64,000 bases of DNA. Source: Undaria pinnatifida (Eukaryota; Sar; Phaeophyceae; Laminariales; Alariaceae). The notes beneath the pieces are model-generated. The model was not told the DNA's origin. It saw only the letters and a list, made by a program, of their open reading frames with translations, and made no database searches. Below are positions 1-10,440 of the stretch, in pieces. The position numbers and the translations under genes were made by a program. The first letter of the stretch is position 1; every line of letters begins with the position of its first letter. The stretch is from positions 18,081,027 to 18,145,026 of the forward strand of contig JABAKD010000023.1 in assembly GCA_012845835.1 (NCBI GenBank), in the 5' to 3' direction.

Positions 1-9
1 TTTGCCGTC

Positions 10-627
10 GTGTCTCCTGCTCAGCTGCATGTGCATGCTGTAGCAGCAACACCTACTACCCCGACCGAAATCGCAGCCGCACGTGCTGAAATTATTGCGC
101 CACTATCCAGAGCATTTGTAGACTCTACTTTCACCGTTGAACAGCAGTCAGCAATCCTGGATTTATGTGCAAAATACCGTCCTGTCTTATCGTTATCACG
201 AGCGGAGTTGGGTAAGTGCAATACTGCCGAAGCAACGTTTCCCCTTCCCGCTCATACCAAACCTGTGAGCCGTCGTCCGTATATAACTAATCCGCGCACT
301 GAAGCCGTTATCAACAAGTGTGTTCAGGACATGCTCAACGATGATATAATAGAGGAGCGCTCTAGCCCGTGGGGATCTCCCGTCACCATCGTGGCTCGCA
401 AGGATGGTCAACCTCGTTTCTGTGTTGATTATAGAAGTACAATCAACAAACACCTTATCCGCAAGACCTGGCCGATGGCTAATCTTGAGGATAACATTGA
501 CATGGTCGGAGGCGCCAAATTTATCAGTGTCGCTGACGTCCAAAGCGCTTATTGGCAGATTCCCGTTCACCCTGATCATGTCGAGACTACAGCATTTGTC
601 ACTAATTCTGGCAAGTATTGTTATTAA
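10..627 (+). pseudogene. pol: reverse transcriptase, N-terminal half
   Basis: This frame encodes the RT fingers and first palm block. Seen: the entry block DDIIEERSSPWGSP, the FCVDYR motif near residue 137, and FISVADVQSAYWQI near residues 170-183, which carries the first catalytic Asp of the palm. The frame continues upstream off the window, so residue 1 is not a true start. It ends at a TAA (625-627) lying one codon before the universally conserved MPFG block in the same frame, so a single substitution explains the break. Reverse transcriptase copies element RNA into cDNA in virus-like particles. Confidence 0.93.
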
Positions 628-630
628 CGT

Positions 631-1482
631 ATGCCGTTTGGTGTTTGTAATGCCCCGTGGCTTTTCACAGAAATGGCTCATAAAACGTTGGGCCATATTC
701 CCGAGTCGCTTATTTATATGGATGATCTCTGCGTTTTGTCCACAACCTGGGAGAATCATTTGAAATCGTTAGAAAGCATGTTTGCAGCGTTGCAAGCAGC
801 TGGTCTCACCCTGAAGCCGTCTAATCTAGCGTTTGGTCCTAAATCGGTTGCATATTTAGGCCATGTTATTTCTGCTGAAGGGGTTGCAGTTGGGAAAGAT
901 CGTATCGAAGCTATTCAAGAGCTACCTACTCCCACCTGCATCAAAGATCTTCGTTCCGTTTTAGGGGTGATGAATTTTGTGCGTCGTTTTGTGCCGAATT
1001 TCGCCGAAGTAACCGCACCACTCGTTGATCTCACCCGTAAAGAGTTTGCAACTAGATCACGCTTTAAGAAAGCCTGGGGGAAAACACAAGATACCGCGTT
1101 CGCTCACATCAAACGTTTACTGATGTCAGCCCCAGTCTTGAAATTCCCTGATTATGAGCGTGAATTTATTGTGCATGTAGATGCCAGTGAGATAGGAGTT
1201 GGCACTTTTCTTGCTCAGCCGTCGAAAAATGACGACTCGAAGTCTGATGTTGACATTATCGCGTATTTTAGTCAACGATTCAAACATGGGCAACGCCATT
1301 ACTCTGCGTCAATGAAAGAGTGTTGTGGAGTCGTACTTACGCTCGCTCACTGGAGACCGTATCTATTTGGGAAACATTTTACGGTGATCACTGATCATCA
1401 AGCATTGACCCATCTATACTACATGCAGGATACGTCCAATATGCTTACTCGTTGGGCTATTGCGTTGCAAAACTTTGATTAA
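631..1482 (+). pseudogene. pol: RT C-terminal half and RNase H
   Basis: Same frame as the preceding RT half, separated only by the TAA at 625. It opens with MPFGVCNAPWLF, followed by the catalytic YMDD box at residues 29-32, the thumb/connection, then an RNase H domain: HVDASEIGVGTFLAQ (first catalytic Asp), HYSASMKECCGVV (catalytic Glu) and ITDHQALTHL (third Asp). RNase H removes the RNA strand during cDNA synthesis. The frame breaks at 1480-1482 (TAA); homologous sequence resumes one frame over from 1479, as expected from a one-base deletion. Confidence 0.93.
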
Positions 1483-1484
1483 CC

Positions 1485-1887
1485 GTTAAACACGTCGCGG
1501 GAAAATTAAATGTAGTACCCGACGCGCTGTCTCGATTGTTTGGTGAAGTGGAAGAACCGTTACCGCAAGAACCAGCCCTTGCATCTATCTCCCGAAACGT
1601 TCCGAGCGATAGACCGTATCGTGCACCTGGGCCTCGCGACTTCCAAGTATCTTCACAAAACCTCGAAGACGTAGACCTTGTACAGAATGATATGGAATTG
1701 TTTGCTAGTGCAGTGTCTTTGTTTCCGTTGCTTGACCCAGAAAAATTAAGAACAACGTGCTGAGTTCGGTCCGTATATCGAATGCGTAAAAGCACCTGTT
1801 ACCGTACCCGTCCCAGAAGGTGAAACCAAAAACAGCATGAGTCATTATTTTTTTCGAACGAAGAAATATTATTCTGGTCGTATTTGA
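1485..1887 (+). pseudogene. pol: RNase H-integrase linker, split over two frames
   Basis: After the frameshift near 1480 the third frame reads the end of RNase H (HVAGKLNVVPDALSRL), then a low-complexity linker up to a TGA at 1761-1763. From 1762 the linker appears to continue in the first frame to a TGA at 1885-1887, and the integrase continues in the third frame from about 1884. The linker is poorly conserved in the family, so the exact points of change are uncertain, but two frame changes are needed. Confidence 0.75.
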
Positions 1888-2909
1888 CGGGTTATCTGCG
1901 CAAACGCAGTTCGTTCCGTGACCAACTCGTCGTGCCCACCGCTTTACGGAAATTAATCGTCCACTTGTGTCATGACCTACCGGCGTCTGGAGGTCACCTA
2001 GCTTTTAAAGCTACGTTCGATAAAATCCGAGATCGTTATTGGTGGCCTACTATGTCGAAAGACGTAGCAAAGTACATTAAATGCTGTTCATCGTGCCAAC
2101 ACCGTAAGACGTCACACCGTCCTCCGAAATTACCTGTTGGTCACCGTCCTGTTTCCCGTCCGTCTCAATGTGTGGCTATCGATTTAGTAGAGTACAAATC
2201 GTCGTCGAATAACTCGAAGTATGTAATGTCCGTGATAGACCACCTAACTCGTTTTCCCGTTTTAGTTGCGATTAGTGACAAGACAGCTGCCACAATCGCT
2301 CGCGTTCTTGTAGAACGTGTTTTTTCCGTGTTCTCAGCTCCTGAAACCTTACACAGTGACCTGGGATGTGAGTTCGAAAACGAGCTCGTTAAAGAACTGC
2401 AATCCGTATTTGGGTTCAAGAAGACGCGCACGTCAGCGTATCGCCCACAAGGCAATTCAGTGTTAGAGCGTGTGCATAGTACAATGCATAATTTGTTGGC
2501 GATGTACTTAAACGTCAAATACGACAATTGGGCAGAATTATTACCGTTTATTCAGCTTGCCCATAATACCGCCTACAACAAGACGCTCGAGGAAACCCCT
2601 CATTTTTTAATGTTCGGCCGTAGAGCTTGGTTACCCGTTGACATTATTCTCGGCGTCCCGTGTACGTCTGGTTCTGGAACCCGACAGGATTATTCCCGTC
2701 GCACCGTTGAAAATCTGCAACTCGCGTACGAAATTGCCCGTCGCAATTTACAGGAGCGTGCCGACAAGCAGTCAGAATCTAATGAGAAATTGTCGATTCC
2801 GCAATATCAGCCCGGGGATCAAGTGTTAGTACACCGTCCCTATACCGTTGCTGATGGACCTAACCCCAAACTAATTAGTCCCTGGCGTGGTCCCTATACT
2901 GTGCGTTGA
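1884..2909 (+). pseudogene. pol: integrase (zinc-binding HHCC and DDE core)
   Basis: The zinc-binding domain is visible as HD...GGH...CSSC near residues 29-70. The catalytic core has the first Asp in AIDLVEY, the second in LHSDLGCEFE and the Glu in QGNSVLERVH; exactly 35 residues separate the second Asp and the Glu, the D,D(35)E spacing of retroviral-type integrases. The common Arg of the HSDRG motif is Leu here. GPYTVR at the end is the conserved GPF/Y-type module. The frame ends at a TGA but continues unchanged beyond it, so this is a premature stop. Confidence 0.94.
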
Positions 2910-3359
2910 CAGTTATCACCAGTAATTAACCGTGTTGCGAGAGATGGTGAACTTGCGGAAACATCTGTTCATTTGGGTCGTATTAAGGCATACCATAATG
3001 ACGCGTCTAGTTCCGTACCGGATACTACCGCACTCGATGATTTGTTCCTAGGAACTACGTTACCGGTACCTGATCTAGACGGCTCTGTGCTTACCGTGCA
3101 CATCGGCCCGTATACTATTGAAGCTATCGAAGGTCACAAGCGTGGGCCTGGTAAAGCCTCACTGACGAATTTTCAATTTCATTTTCTCGTCAAAGATAAG
3201 CCGTCCAATTTAGGCATTTGGAGACACGTCAACGTTGTGCCTCAATGCCATGAGATGATCAGAGCGTATCGTTCAAGGATTCTAGCTGAAGATCCACACG
3301 CGTTTGATCCTTCCAAAAGTACAAAGAGTAAACGAGACGTCGTTGCTCAGTCGTCCTGA
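2910..3359 (+). pseudogene. pol: integrase C-terminus with chromodomain
   Basis: In frame with the integrase but separated by the TGA at 2907-2909. It runs through RIKAYHND, a variable linker, then YTIEAIEGHKRG...FHFLVKD...WRHVNVVPQCHEMIRAY, which follows the pattern of a chromodomain (aromatic-x-VExI, FLVKW-like, W-x-P/V, C-x-E-x-I-x-x-Y). Chromodomains at this place define chromoviruses and direct integration towards marked chromatin. It ends at a natural-looking TGA (3357-3359) after a basic, Ser-rich tail. Confidence 0.8.
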
Positions 3360-5227
3360 TACAAGCCCCATTACCACCCTCCGTCCTTCTGGGAGTCCTT
3401 AGTCATCAGTATCGTTGCACCACCCCCACTATTTTTGTTTTCCCGGCCGGGTTTGGTTCGTCAATAGTGCGTCGTTGACACATGAGCCGCAACACTCATG
3501 AGTCCTTTTTTTTTTCGGTGGTTGCTTGGGCGGATTTTGTGGAGTAGTGCCCACGTATTGAGTCATGGTTGGATACTCGATTGCTGCTGCCCAACAGCTG
3601 AGGTCCTGGTTTTATACCAATTATTAATAGTGGATGTTTGTTTTTGTTCGTTTCTTCGTGTGGAAGTACCTCACACGAGAAGATAGCCTTTTTCTCTTGA
3701 ATATTGTGCTATAGAATTAGAGACGTACACGGTTCAGAGACACTACTGCACATTGGGGTAGTAAGTGTTAATTTGGGGGCGTTCAACCAGTAGTTACGCA
3801 AGGGTGTGCATATACGAGCAGTATACACTCGGGCGTCATTGTTGGGTTAGTTGAGAAATTGTAGCTGTGTACAGTGTGCATATACTTGAAGTATACATTG
3901 GCCGCAGTGAGGTTAATCAATTAATGAACATCGTTTGTTCTGTATGAGATATTGGAGGCTCTTGGGTGCATTTGTAATGCATTCTCCAGTGTCAGAATCG
4001 TGTGTTGGATTGACTACAGAGTTACAGTTGAGCGCGTGAGCTGTATACTCCTAAGTAACACAATCCACATATGGAATATTCCCCGGACGTATCCCGTGTT
4101 ACCGTGCGACCTGCACACAGTCAACCGTTAATTGACTGGCAGGAAGTCTCGTCATCATGCAGATTTATCTGTGTGCTGATTACGTTTGTCAGCCACCATC
4201 GTTTGCTGACCCGTGGTCATGATCTTGCCGTCCTATCGATTATGCGTTTTTCGATACTCGAGACATGCCACCTTATCGTTAACCATGCACCCGCAGTCCG
4301 TCATACTGCGCCGTCATCGTTACATCCACGCTATCGTCAAGTCATGCAGACTCTTATCGTCTTGATCGATCAAACGTTTACCGTGTTGCATACTCTGCAT
4401 GCATCGTTTTCTGGCAAATCGTTGTTCAGCACATTTGTATACTCATCATTAAGTGTGTACCAAGCCCTGCAGGCAACCGTCTCATACACACATCGTTTAT
4501 GTTGAGGAATGTCCTGATTATTGCAAAAGGTACTATCGTCCGTTATATAAGGTTGATTTTTATCGTCGAGTACGTCATTTCGAGACCGGATAACCGTTCT
4601 GGTGAAGAATGAAGGTACATACCACTGGTAGTTCATAGTGTGCGACTGACATCTTTAGTAAAATTCGATCATGCTCATACAAGCCCGTGGTTCTAACTGC
4701 GCAGGGGATGACATGATTAGAAAATGAACAAGTGCAATACACACATTGACTACCACAGTACAACACAATACTCTGATTTATTAGAGAACCTGAGAACCTG
4801 TCTCCTCTTCAAATGTTCGAAAGCTGTGCTGGGTTCTCCAGTATGTAGCGTTCAAACATTGGGGGCGATATGGGTCACAGGTACACTTTCTACCGTTACG
4901 TAGACAGACCTTCTCGTGAAGATTTTTATGAACGGTAGCCGTTCCAGAGGTATTGAATATCGTGTCTTGTTGTCCTAAAAGTGGTCGTGGAGTCTCCGTA
5001 GATTCTGATGACAGAGAGGCGGGTAATTACGTCTCCCGCTGACAAGTAATCTCTGTCGACTCTCTGTTTTGCCTGCGAATCACCTTTCGTTGCCTCAAGG
5101 CACTTCTATCGTTACCGTCGCTTGGTTCGCCGTCGAACCTTGCTCCAACCTGGCGTGTCCTTCACGCTACGAAGAACAAGAAGAGAAGTAGTTGCAAGTT
5201 GCGAGTCGAACCTGGGATACCCCAATC
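3360..5227 (+). other. Non-coding 3' flank of the chromovirus, no confident gene
   Basis: About 1.9 kb without a recognisable gene. Two copies of TTGGGGGCG (about 3774 and 4858) could be polypurine tracts, and a related pair of blocks TGTGCATATAC...AGTATACA occurs at about 3805-3830 and 3876-3899. An open frame at 4071-4505 (144 codons) matches nothing known and is dominated by recurring TCGTT/ACCGT words, a composition shared with the pol region, so I treat it as element-derived non-coding sequence. The LTR start cannot be fixed without a second copy. Confidence 0.4.
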
Positions 5228-5757
<530 letters not shown>

Positions 5758-5877
5758 CATATTTCTTGGGGGGGGGGGAGTAGCCGACTTTCATTCTCGA
5801 ATGCTGTGTCAAGAGTAACATATAAGACACACAACCTGTAATACGCGCGATCGGAGTATCACATACAGCTTGCAAAG

Positions 5878-5976
5878 ATGAGTTTCGACAAAATATTCGA
5901 TCTCACAGCTGGAGAGTATTTTAATTTTCTAAATAAGACTGATAATATTCTGTATTCGTACTCCTCCCGATATTAA
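5878..5976 (+). CDS. Small ORF family copy 1 (MSxDxxFxLTA), 32 aa
   Basis: ATG to TAA, beginning MSFDKIFDLTAGEY. The upstream word CAGCTTGCAAAGATGAGT is shared with the other copies (6213, 27838), and the start codon is at the same place in each. I do not recognise the family. It may be a conserved leader peptide or a fragment of a transposon exon. The copies differ mostly in ways that keep the start and the hydrophobic/acidic pattern, which is the reason for listing it as coding. Confidence 0.4.
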   Translation: MSFDKIFDLTAGEYFNFLNKTDNILYSYSSRY

Positions 5977-6212
5977 AGCCGGGGGGGAGAAAAAACAAAA
6001 TAAACCGCCTACCATACATATGATAAGAGAAATGTAGTGGAAACTACAGTAATAAATTTATGAATTAGATGTGATGTTAGATCTAGCTCAAAATTCCCCA
6101 CCTTAAGTAAAATACCAACACTTACCATTATAGTGAGCCAAAAATAAGACCCCTCCCAATAAAAACTCACCTATATAGTATATTACAAGTACCGACAACG
6201 CAGTATGCAAAG

Positions 6213-6344
6213 ATGAGTATTGACCTGAAGTTCGTCGAACTCACGGCTGACGTCCTTGAAATATTTTTTATAAAATATATATGCATATCGGGCAATCGGC
6301 AAGTAATCGCTATTTATAGCACTCTTCTCGCTTTCACGAGGTAG
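6213..6344 (+). CDS. Small ORF family copy 2, 43 aa
   Basis: ATG to TAG, beginning MSIDLKFVELTADVLEIFF. Preceded by CAGTATGCAAAGATGAGT, nearly the same as in copies 1 and 4. The C-terminal part differs in each copy, while the first 14-18 residues are conserved, so the conserved unit is the 5' end of a gene or element rather than a complete gene. Function unknown. Confidence 0.4.
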   Translation: MSIDLKFVELTADVLEIFFIKYICISGNRQVIAIYSTLLAFTR

Positions 6345-7351
6345 TCAACAAACCACGAGCACGACAACCGCCGAATCTTCGGTCCATAAAACACATCTGC
6401 AGCTACTTGCACGCAGGTTACATTGCGTTCAGCTTCCTGCTCGGCAGGTTCATGGCTGCCCTGCTCGTTGCAAGATCAACACATCCTTCGTTGTTCAATC
6501 GAAAGTTGAGGGTTTCGAATCAAAAAGTATAAAATGGCGTTTGCAAAGGGGGATATATATAGGCTTTTTTTTCTTCGTTTTTTGATCTGTACCTCACCTG
6601 CTACACCCATGCTAGGCTTGGGGCGTTGGACGGAGGCGCGTAAAGCATGAACATATGTACGTGCGTCGAGTATTCAACGAAGATTTCATTCGTATGTATC
6701 ATGATTATTTACACGCAAAAATAGGACCTATCACCAGCTGTGAGCAATCATACACTTCGTATGCGGGCTGGGTCTGCGCGACCAATATCTATCCAGAATA
6801 CAGACGTATGATATGACGTACCGGCGGTACGTCGTATCACCTACAAGGTGTATATCACTACAGCAGCTGTTTGTTCTCTGTTATAGAGTTAGGCGCCTGT
6901 CTCGAACGTGTGTCGTAGGAGATGCGGTCAAACCTCTCCCACGTAGTAGGCAGAACTGTACATGATGTAATACAATCAATGCAGGTGTCAGGTTTGTGAT
7001 CAAGCTTCGAGCACACACGTATGTAGTTTACGCCCGTTGTTATTTTCGGGAACGTTCTGTATGAAGAGCAAGTAAGCTTATATAAATTAGGGCGTTCCCG
7101 GAGGGCGTGTGCCAATGTAGAAAGTTATTCGCACCTGGAGAATACCACTATTGCTTACCAACTGATTAAAAAACGTACCAGGTAACTGGTACGTATTGAA
7201 TTCATCACACATCTCAGAGTGCAGTGCGGAGCACACGCTCTCAATCTATTGGCATTGGGTCCGAGCCTCATCATCCTCCACTCATCATATAGGCATAACA
7301 CGAGTCTGCGACCAGCGGTCGTCCAGGCCGCCGTCGAAGCCCCTTGTATGC
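6345..7351. other. About 1 kb without a supported gene
   Basis: AT-rich sequence with short open frames on both strands, none with recognisable motifs. A small perfect-type palindrome ATGACGTACC...GGTACGTCGT lies at about 6811-6835. I see no RNA gene. Confidence 0.5.
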
Positions 7352-7590
7352 TTGTACAGTGCCTCCGAGGTATGGAGCAAAACCAAATTTTGACCACCTT
7401 TGGGTTTGGTAATTGGAAATTTGGGCTCCAATTTTACCCAACCAGCAGATTAGATCGGCGGTAAAATTTCGGAGTTTTTTTTTCCCGAAGAAAACTCCCC
7501 TTAAGACACCGTTGTGATCAGAAATTATCGTAGCTGACTCAAATGCCCCAAAACCTCCCTGAAGACCAAACAAAACACCATAAATTTTAC
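7352..7590 (+). repeat. Dispersed repeat N, copy 1
   Basis: Starts GCCTCCGAGGTATGGAGC and ends near AAACCTCCCTGAAGACC. A second copy is at 8128-8340 and a partial third at about 8350-8440, all direct. Shared landmarks are CCAGCAGATT, a run of T after GGAG, and TGATCAGAAAT. No coding potential seen; origin unknown. Confidence 0.75.
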
Positions 7591-8127
7591 TGCATGATCC
7601 AGCTTTACCGTGGTTTTCTTTTTTTTTGCTTTGTCTCAAATGGGAATCAGCCATTCATAATAGCATTCTTGTTAGGCCAGAATTTTAACTCCACGAATAA
7701 TCCACGCCAGGACGGGCAATCGTCCTCCTTCTCCACCAGCTCGTCGCAGAAAGGGCACAAAAAGAGGAACCGTAGGGCTTATCTTGTTGCTGAAAGGGGC
7801 CCTCTGTCATGGAACATCGGCGCATCAGCGCCTACATCCACGGCTGCTGTTTGCTTTTAGAGGCAGAATCACGTTGGGTTGTTTTGATCGTCGTCCGATT
7901 CAAAATCGTCCCCTCGAGGAGACGAATTTACTTTGCCTAGCGCAGCTATAGGGCCGCCACAATACACACGATGGTGGCAAGGATGTACGGGTTATCTTTC
8001 CTCTTGGTGGTCGATGCAAGGGTGCTGTGTCCAAGTCGTGCCATGAGCAGTAGGCCGTGGGTTGTGGACAAGGTAGCGTGTCTCCTACTTTCCCGTCGTA
8101 GTCCACAGCAGCCTGAAACCCATATAC

Positions 8128-8440
8128 ATGTTAAATGCCTCCGAGGTGTGGAGCAAAACCAAATTTGACCACTTTGCGGATTGGTAAAATTGGGGCAAAC
8201 CAGCAGATTTAGTTTGTGGTAAATTATCGGAAAAACCTTTTTTCCCAAAACAAATCCCCGTATGACTTCATTCTGATCAGAAATGATCAGAACTTACCCC
8301 AGATAACCTAAACCTCCCTCAAGACCAAAAACCTTACGCTGTCTAAATTAAAAAACAACACAGATTTGATCGGTGGTAAAATATTGGAGGAACTTTTTTG
8401 CCAAAACAAAGTCCCAGTAAGACGCCGTAACCCTAAAGGC
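8128..8440 (+). repeat. Dispersed repeat N, copies 2 and 3
   Basis: Second copy of the repeat at 7352, followed at once by a third partial copy restarting at CAGATTTGATCGGTGGTAAA. The hAT-like element copy A begins 11 bases beyond this, so it may have inserted into or next to this repeat. Confidence 0.7.
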
Positions 8441-8737
8441 AACAAAAAAACAGGGCTTTGACCCGACCCCTGTTCCAAAATCTCGCGGATCGGGTCGGGT
8501 CGGATTGAGAGGTTGCAAAATCTTGCGGGTCGGATCGAGTAGGGTCGGGTCATTACCCGCGGGTTGTTTTTGGCTGACCCGCGGGTCGCACCCGCGCATC
8601 TGGCCTGTGGATTCATCTTTTTCAACCTTGTAGTTGCCTGCCGGAGGGTCTTTGTCGTGCCGGCGCCTCGTGGGTTGGACTGGCGGATCTGGCCCCGGGT
8701 CCGAAAATGATACAAAACTTGCCGTTTTCTGCGTAAA

Positions 8738-9005
8738 AGCCTCTCTCCCCCTCCCGATACTGCGATCGTCGTATATTATCGTAGCGTTCAGAAACATCAA
8801 CCAGATAGCAACTCCTCGTACCAGGCACAAAGTATTACTACGCGAATCCCCGTGTCGGATGAAGCCAGTAATGTTCAGTGAAAGCCTCTCTCGTCCCTAT
8901 ACTCCGATAGTCGAATGTTATTATAGCGTCCAGAAACATCAACCAGATAGCAACTTCTCGTACCAGGCATAAAGTATTACTACGCGAATCCCCGTGTCGG
9001 ATGAA
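8738..9005 (+). repeat. Tandem duplication of about 130 bp inside hAT-like copy A
   Basis: Two units sharing CATCAACCAGATAGCAACT, GTATTACTACGCGAATCCCC and GTGTCGGATGAAGC. Copy B (near 42560-42700) carries the unit only once, so the duplication arose in copy A after the two copies separated. Confidence 0.85.
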
Positions 9006-9189
9006 GCTTAAGTATTATTCAGGTATATTGTCGTCCATTCAAGTGCACTAAAACAAGCCAGGCGACACACTTGTTGCTACATTGATTGCAGGGTGCAACA
9101 ATAAAGACGACAAATGGCAGTATAAAACCCATGTACCTGGTATGACGTATACTTACAGATTGGATACCCGGTAAGAATTTTATCATACA

Positions 9190-9660
9190 TACCAGTACGA
9201 CATGTGACCAAAATCGTAAAGAAGCAAGGGCAGTCGTCGTCATCGAAGCAGCAGCAGCAGCAGCAGCAGCACTGGCAGCAGCAGGCACCAGCAGCAGACC
9301 CCGGATCCTCGCGGATCGCAGCTCCTGCTGACAGATCTACCGCCCCAGTTGTGGGCTTGCCGCCGGAGGCGGCTCAGCTAGGCTGCTTGCCGGGGCCGGA
9401 GACTGCGTAGATGGATACAGTAAGTAGCTAGCTCGATAATTATCATACCAGTACGAAATGTGACCAAACGTAAAAAGTCAACAGCAGTCGTCGTCGAAGC
9501 AGCAGCAGCAGCGCAGCAGCAGCACTGGCAGCAGCAGCAAGCACCAGCAGCAGACAACGCATCCTCGCGGATCGCAGCCCCTGCTGACAGATCCACCGTG
9601 TCCCAGTAATGGGTTTGCTGCCGGAGGCGGCTCAGCTAGGCTGCTTGCCGGTGCATAGAT
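9190..9660 (+). repeat. Two tandem units with CAG tracts inside hAT-like copy A
   Basis: Each unit has an AATCGTAAAG/AACGTAAAAAG lead, a CAG tract of about 7-8 repeats (9249-9272 and about 9500-9545), then GGATCGCAGC, CTGCTGACAGATC and GCCGGAGGCGGCTCAGC. The equivalent region of copy B also has two units, so this duplication is older than the split of the copies. Confidence 0.85.
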
Positions 9661-9965
9661 AACTAGCTCGCTCGTCGGGTCGACCCTGTGGTTAAGCGCT
9701 ACGGGCGTGGCTAATTGGTCATGCGTGGAATGCGGTCTCTTCTCAGTTTTCACGCGCACACCACATAATGCTGCAAACAATGCCGGTAAAAGAACCAGAA
9801 AGCACGACATCCTGGGAAAAGTACGAGGGACCAAGGACCAACCAACCGACCAATGCACATATCCAGACATTTTTGAACGGTCACTTTTCGACTTTGACTC
9901 GTGAGATATGTCACGGGTCCAGTCAACCACGACCCGCATGAGACCCGCACCTCGTGGGGCACCCG

Positions 9966-10284
9966 GAGTGTGGCGGGTCGGGTCGGGTCGGGTCAGGAGG
10001 CTTTCAAAATCTCGCGGGTCGGGTCCGGTCGGGTCGGGTCGGGTCGGGTCAGGAGGTTTTCAAATCCCACGGGTCGAGTCGGGTCGGGTCAAGAGATTTT
10101 CAAAATCTCGCGGGTCGGGTCGGGTCGTGTCGGATCGGGTCAAGAGGTTTTCGAAATCTCGCGGGTCGGGTCGGGTCGGGTCGGGTCGGGTCAAGACGCT
10201 TCGAAATTCTCGCGGGTCGGGTCGGGTCAGCTGAACCGACCCGACCCGACCCTCGAGGTTTGACCCGACCCGTTTAAAACCCTG
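9966..10284 (+). repeat. GGGTC pentamer array (right end of copy A)
   Basis: Runs of 3-5 GGGTC units alternate with a spacer of about 20 bp of the type AAGAGGTTTTCAAAATCTCGC. The same composite unit occurs at the left end of the same element and at both ends of copy B. Near 10236 the strand switches to GACCC for the last 40 bp, so the extreme end can form a hairpin. Dense subterminal repeats are where hAT transposases bind in known elements; that role is inferred here. Confidence 0.9.
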
Positions 10285-10309
10285 AAGAAATCACCCCCAA
10301 TTTTTCTGC

Positions 10310-10440
10310 GTAAAGTCCAGCCTTATGCAGTCGGATTTGTCAGTCGAAAACCGGCCACTTTCGACTGACCGCCAAATCTGTCGTTTTACACAGTCGAAAA
10401 AGAGCATACTCAGCTTTTTTTGACAGAGCGATGCGACTAA
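10310..10440. repeat. Fragment of the CAGTCGAAAA-rich Harbinger-like family
   Basis: Contains several copies of CAGTCGAAAA and its complement TTTTCGACTG in about 130 bp, immediately left of a fuller copy. It has no termini of its own that I can place, so it is a truncated remnant. Confidence 0.6.

Larger units (their letters stand above)
1..3359 (+). mobile_element. Ty3/gypsy chromovirus remnant (pol), 5' cut by window edge
   Basis: The segment reads in order reverse transcriptase, RNase H, integrase and a C-terminal chromodomain, the order of Ty3/gypsy chromoviruses. The reading frame is already open at base 1, so gag, protease and the 5' LTR lie outside the window. At least five lesions inactivate it: in-frame stops at 625-627 and 2907-2909, and frame changes near 1480, between about 1750 and 1762, and near 1884. 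Catalytic residues are otherwise well kept, so inactivation is probably not ancient. No LTR pair can be defined because only one side is visible. Confidence 0.93.
8451..10284 (+). mobile_element. Non-autonomous hAT-like element, copy A, with GGGTC arrays at both ends
   Basis: 1,834 bp from CAGGGCTTT to AAAACCCTG. The termini CAGGG...CCCTG are typical of hAT transposons. An inverted homologue lies at 41368-43406. From left to right: short GGGTC array (8455-8570), a unique arm, a tandem duplication of about 130 bp (8740-8870 and 8878-9005), two CAG-tract units (about 9190-9440 and 9441-9660), another unique arm, then a long GGGTC array (9970-10280). There is no transposase. The flanking 8 bp (CAAAAAAA and AAGAAATC) are not a clear target duplication, so the hAT assignment rests on termini, length and comparison with copy B. 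Confidence 0.65.

Noticed and set aside
4071-4505. 144-codon frame downstream of the first chromovirus as an envelope-like gene
   Set aside because: No signal peptide, membrane segment or cysteine pattern; composition reflects repeated TCGTT/ACCGT words.
9901-10277. Three overlapping 107-120-codon frames with GSGRVGSGRV repeats
   Set aside because: Translation of the GGGTC array; all frames are open and no start or domain context exists.
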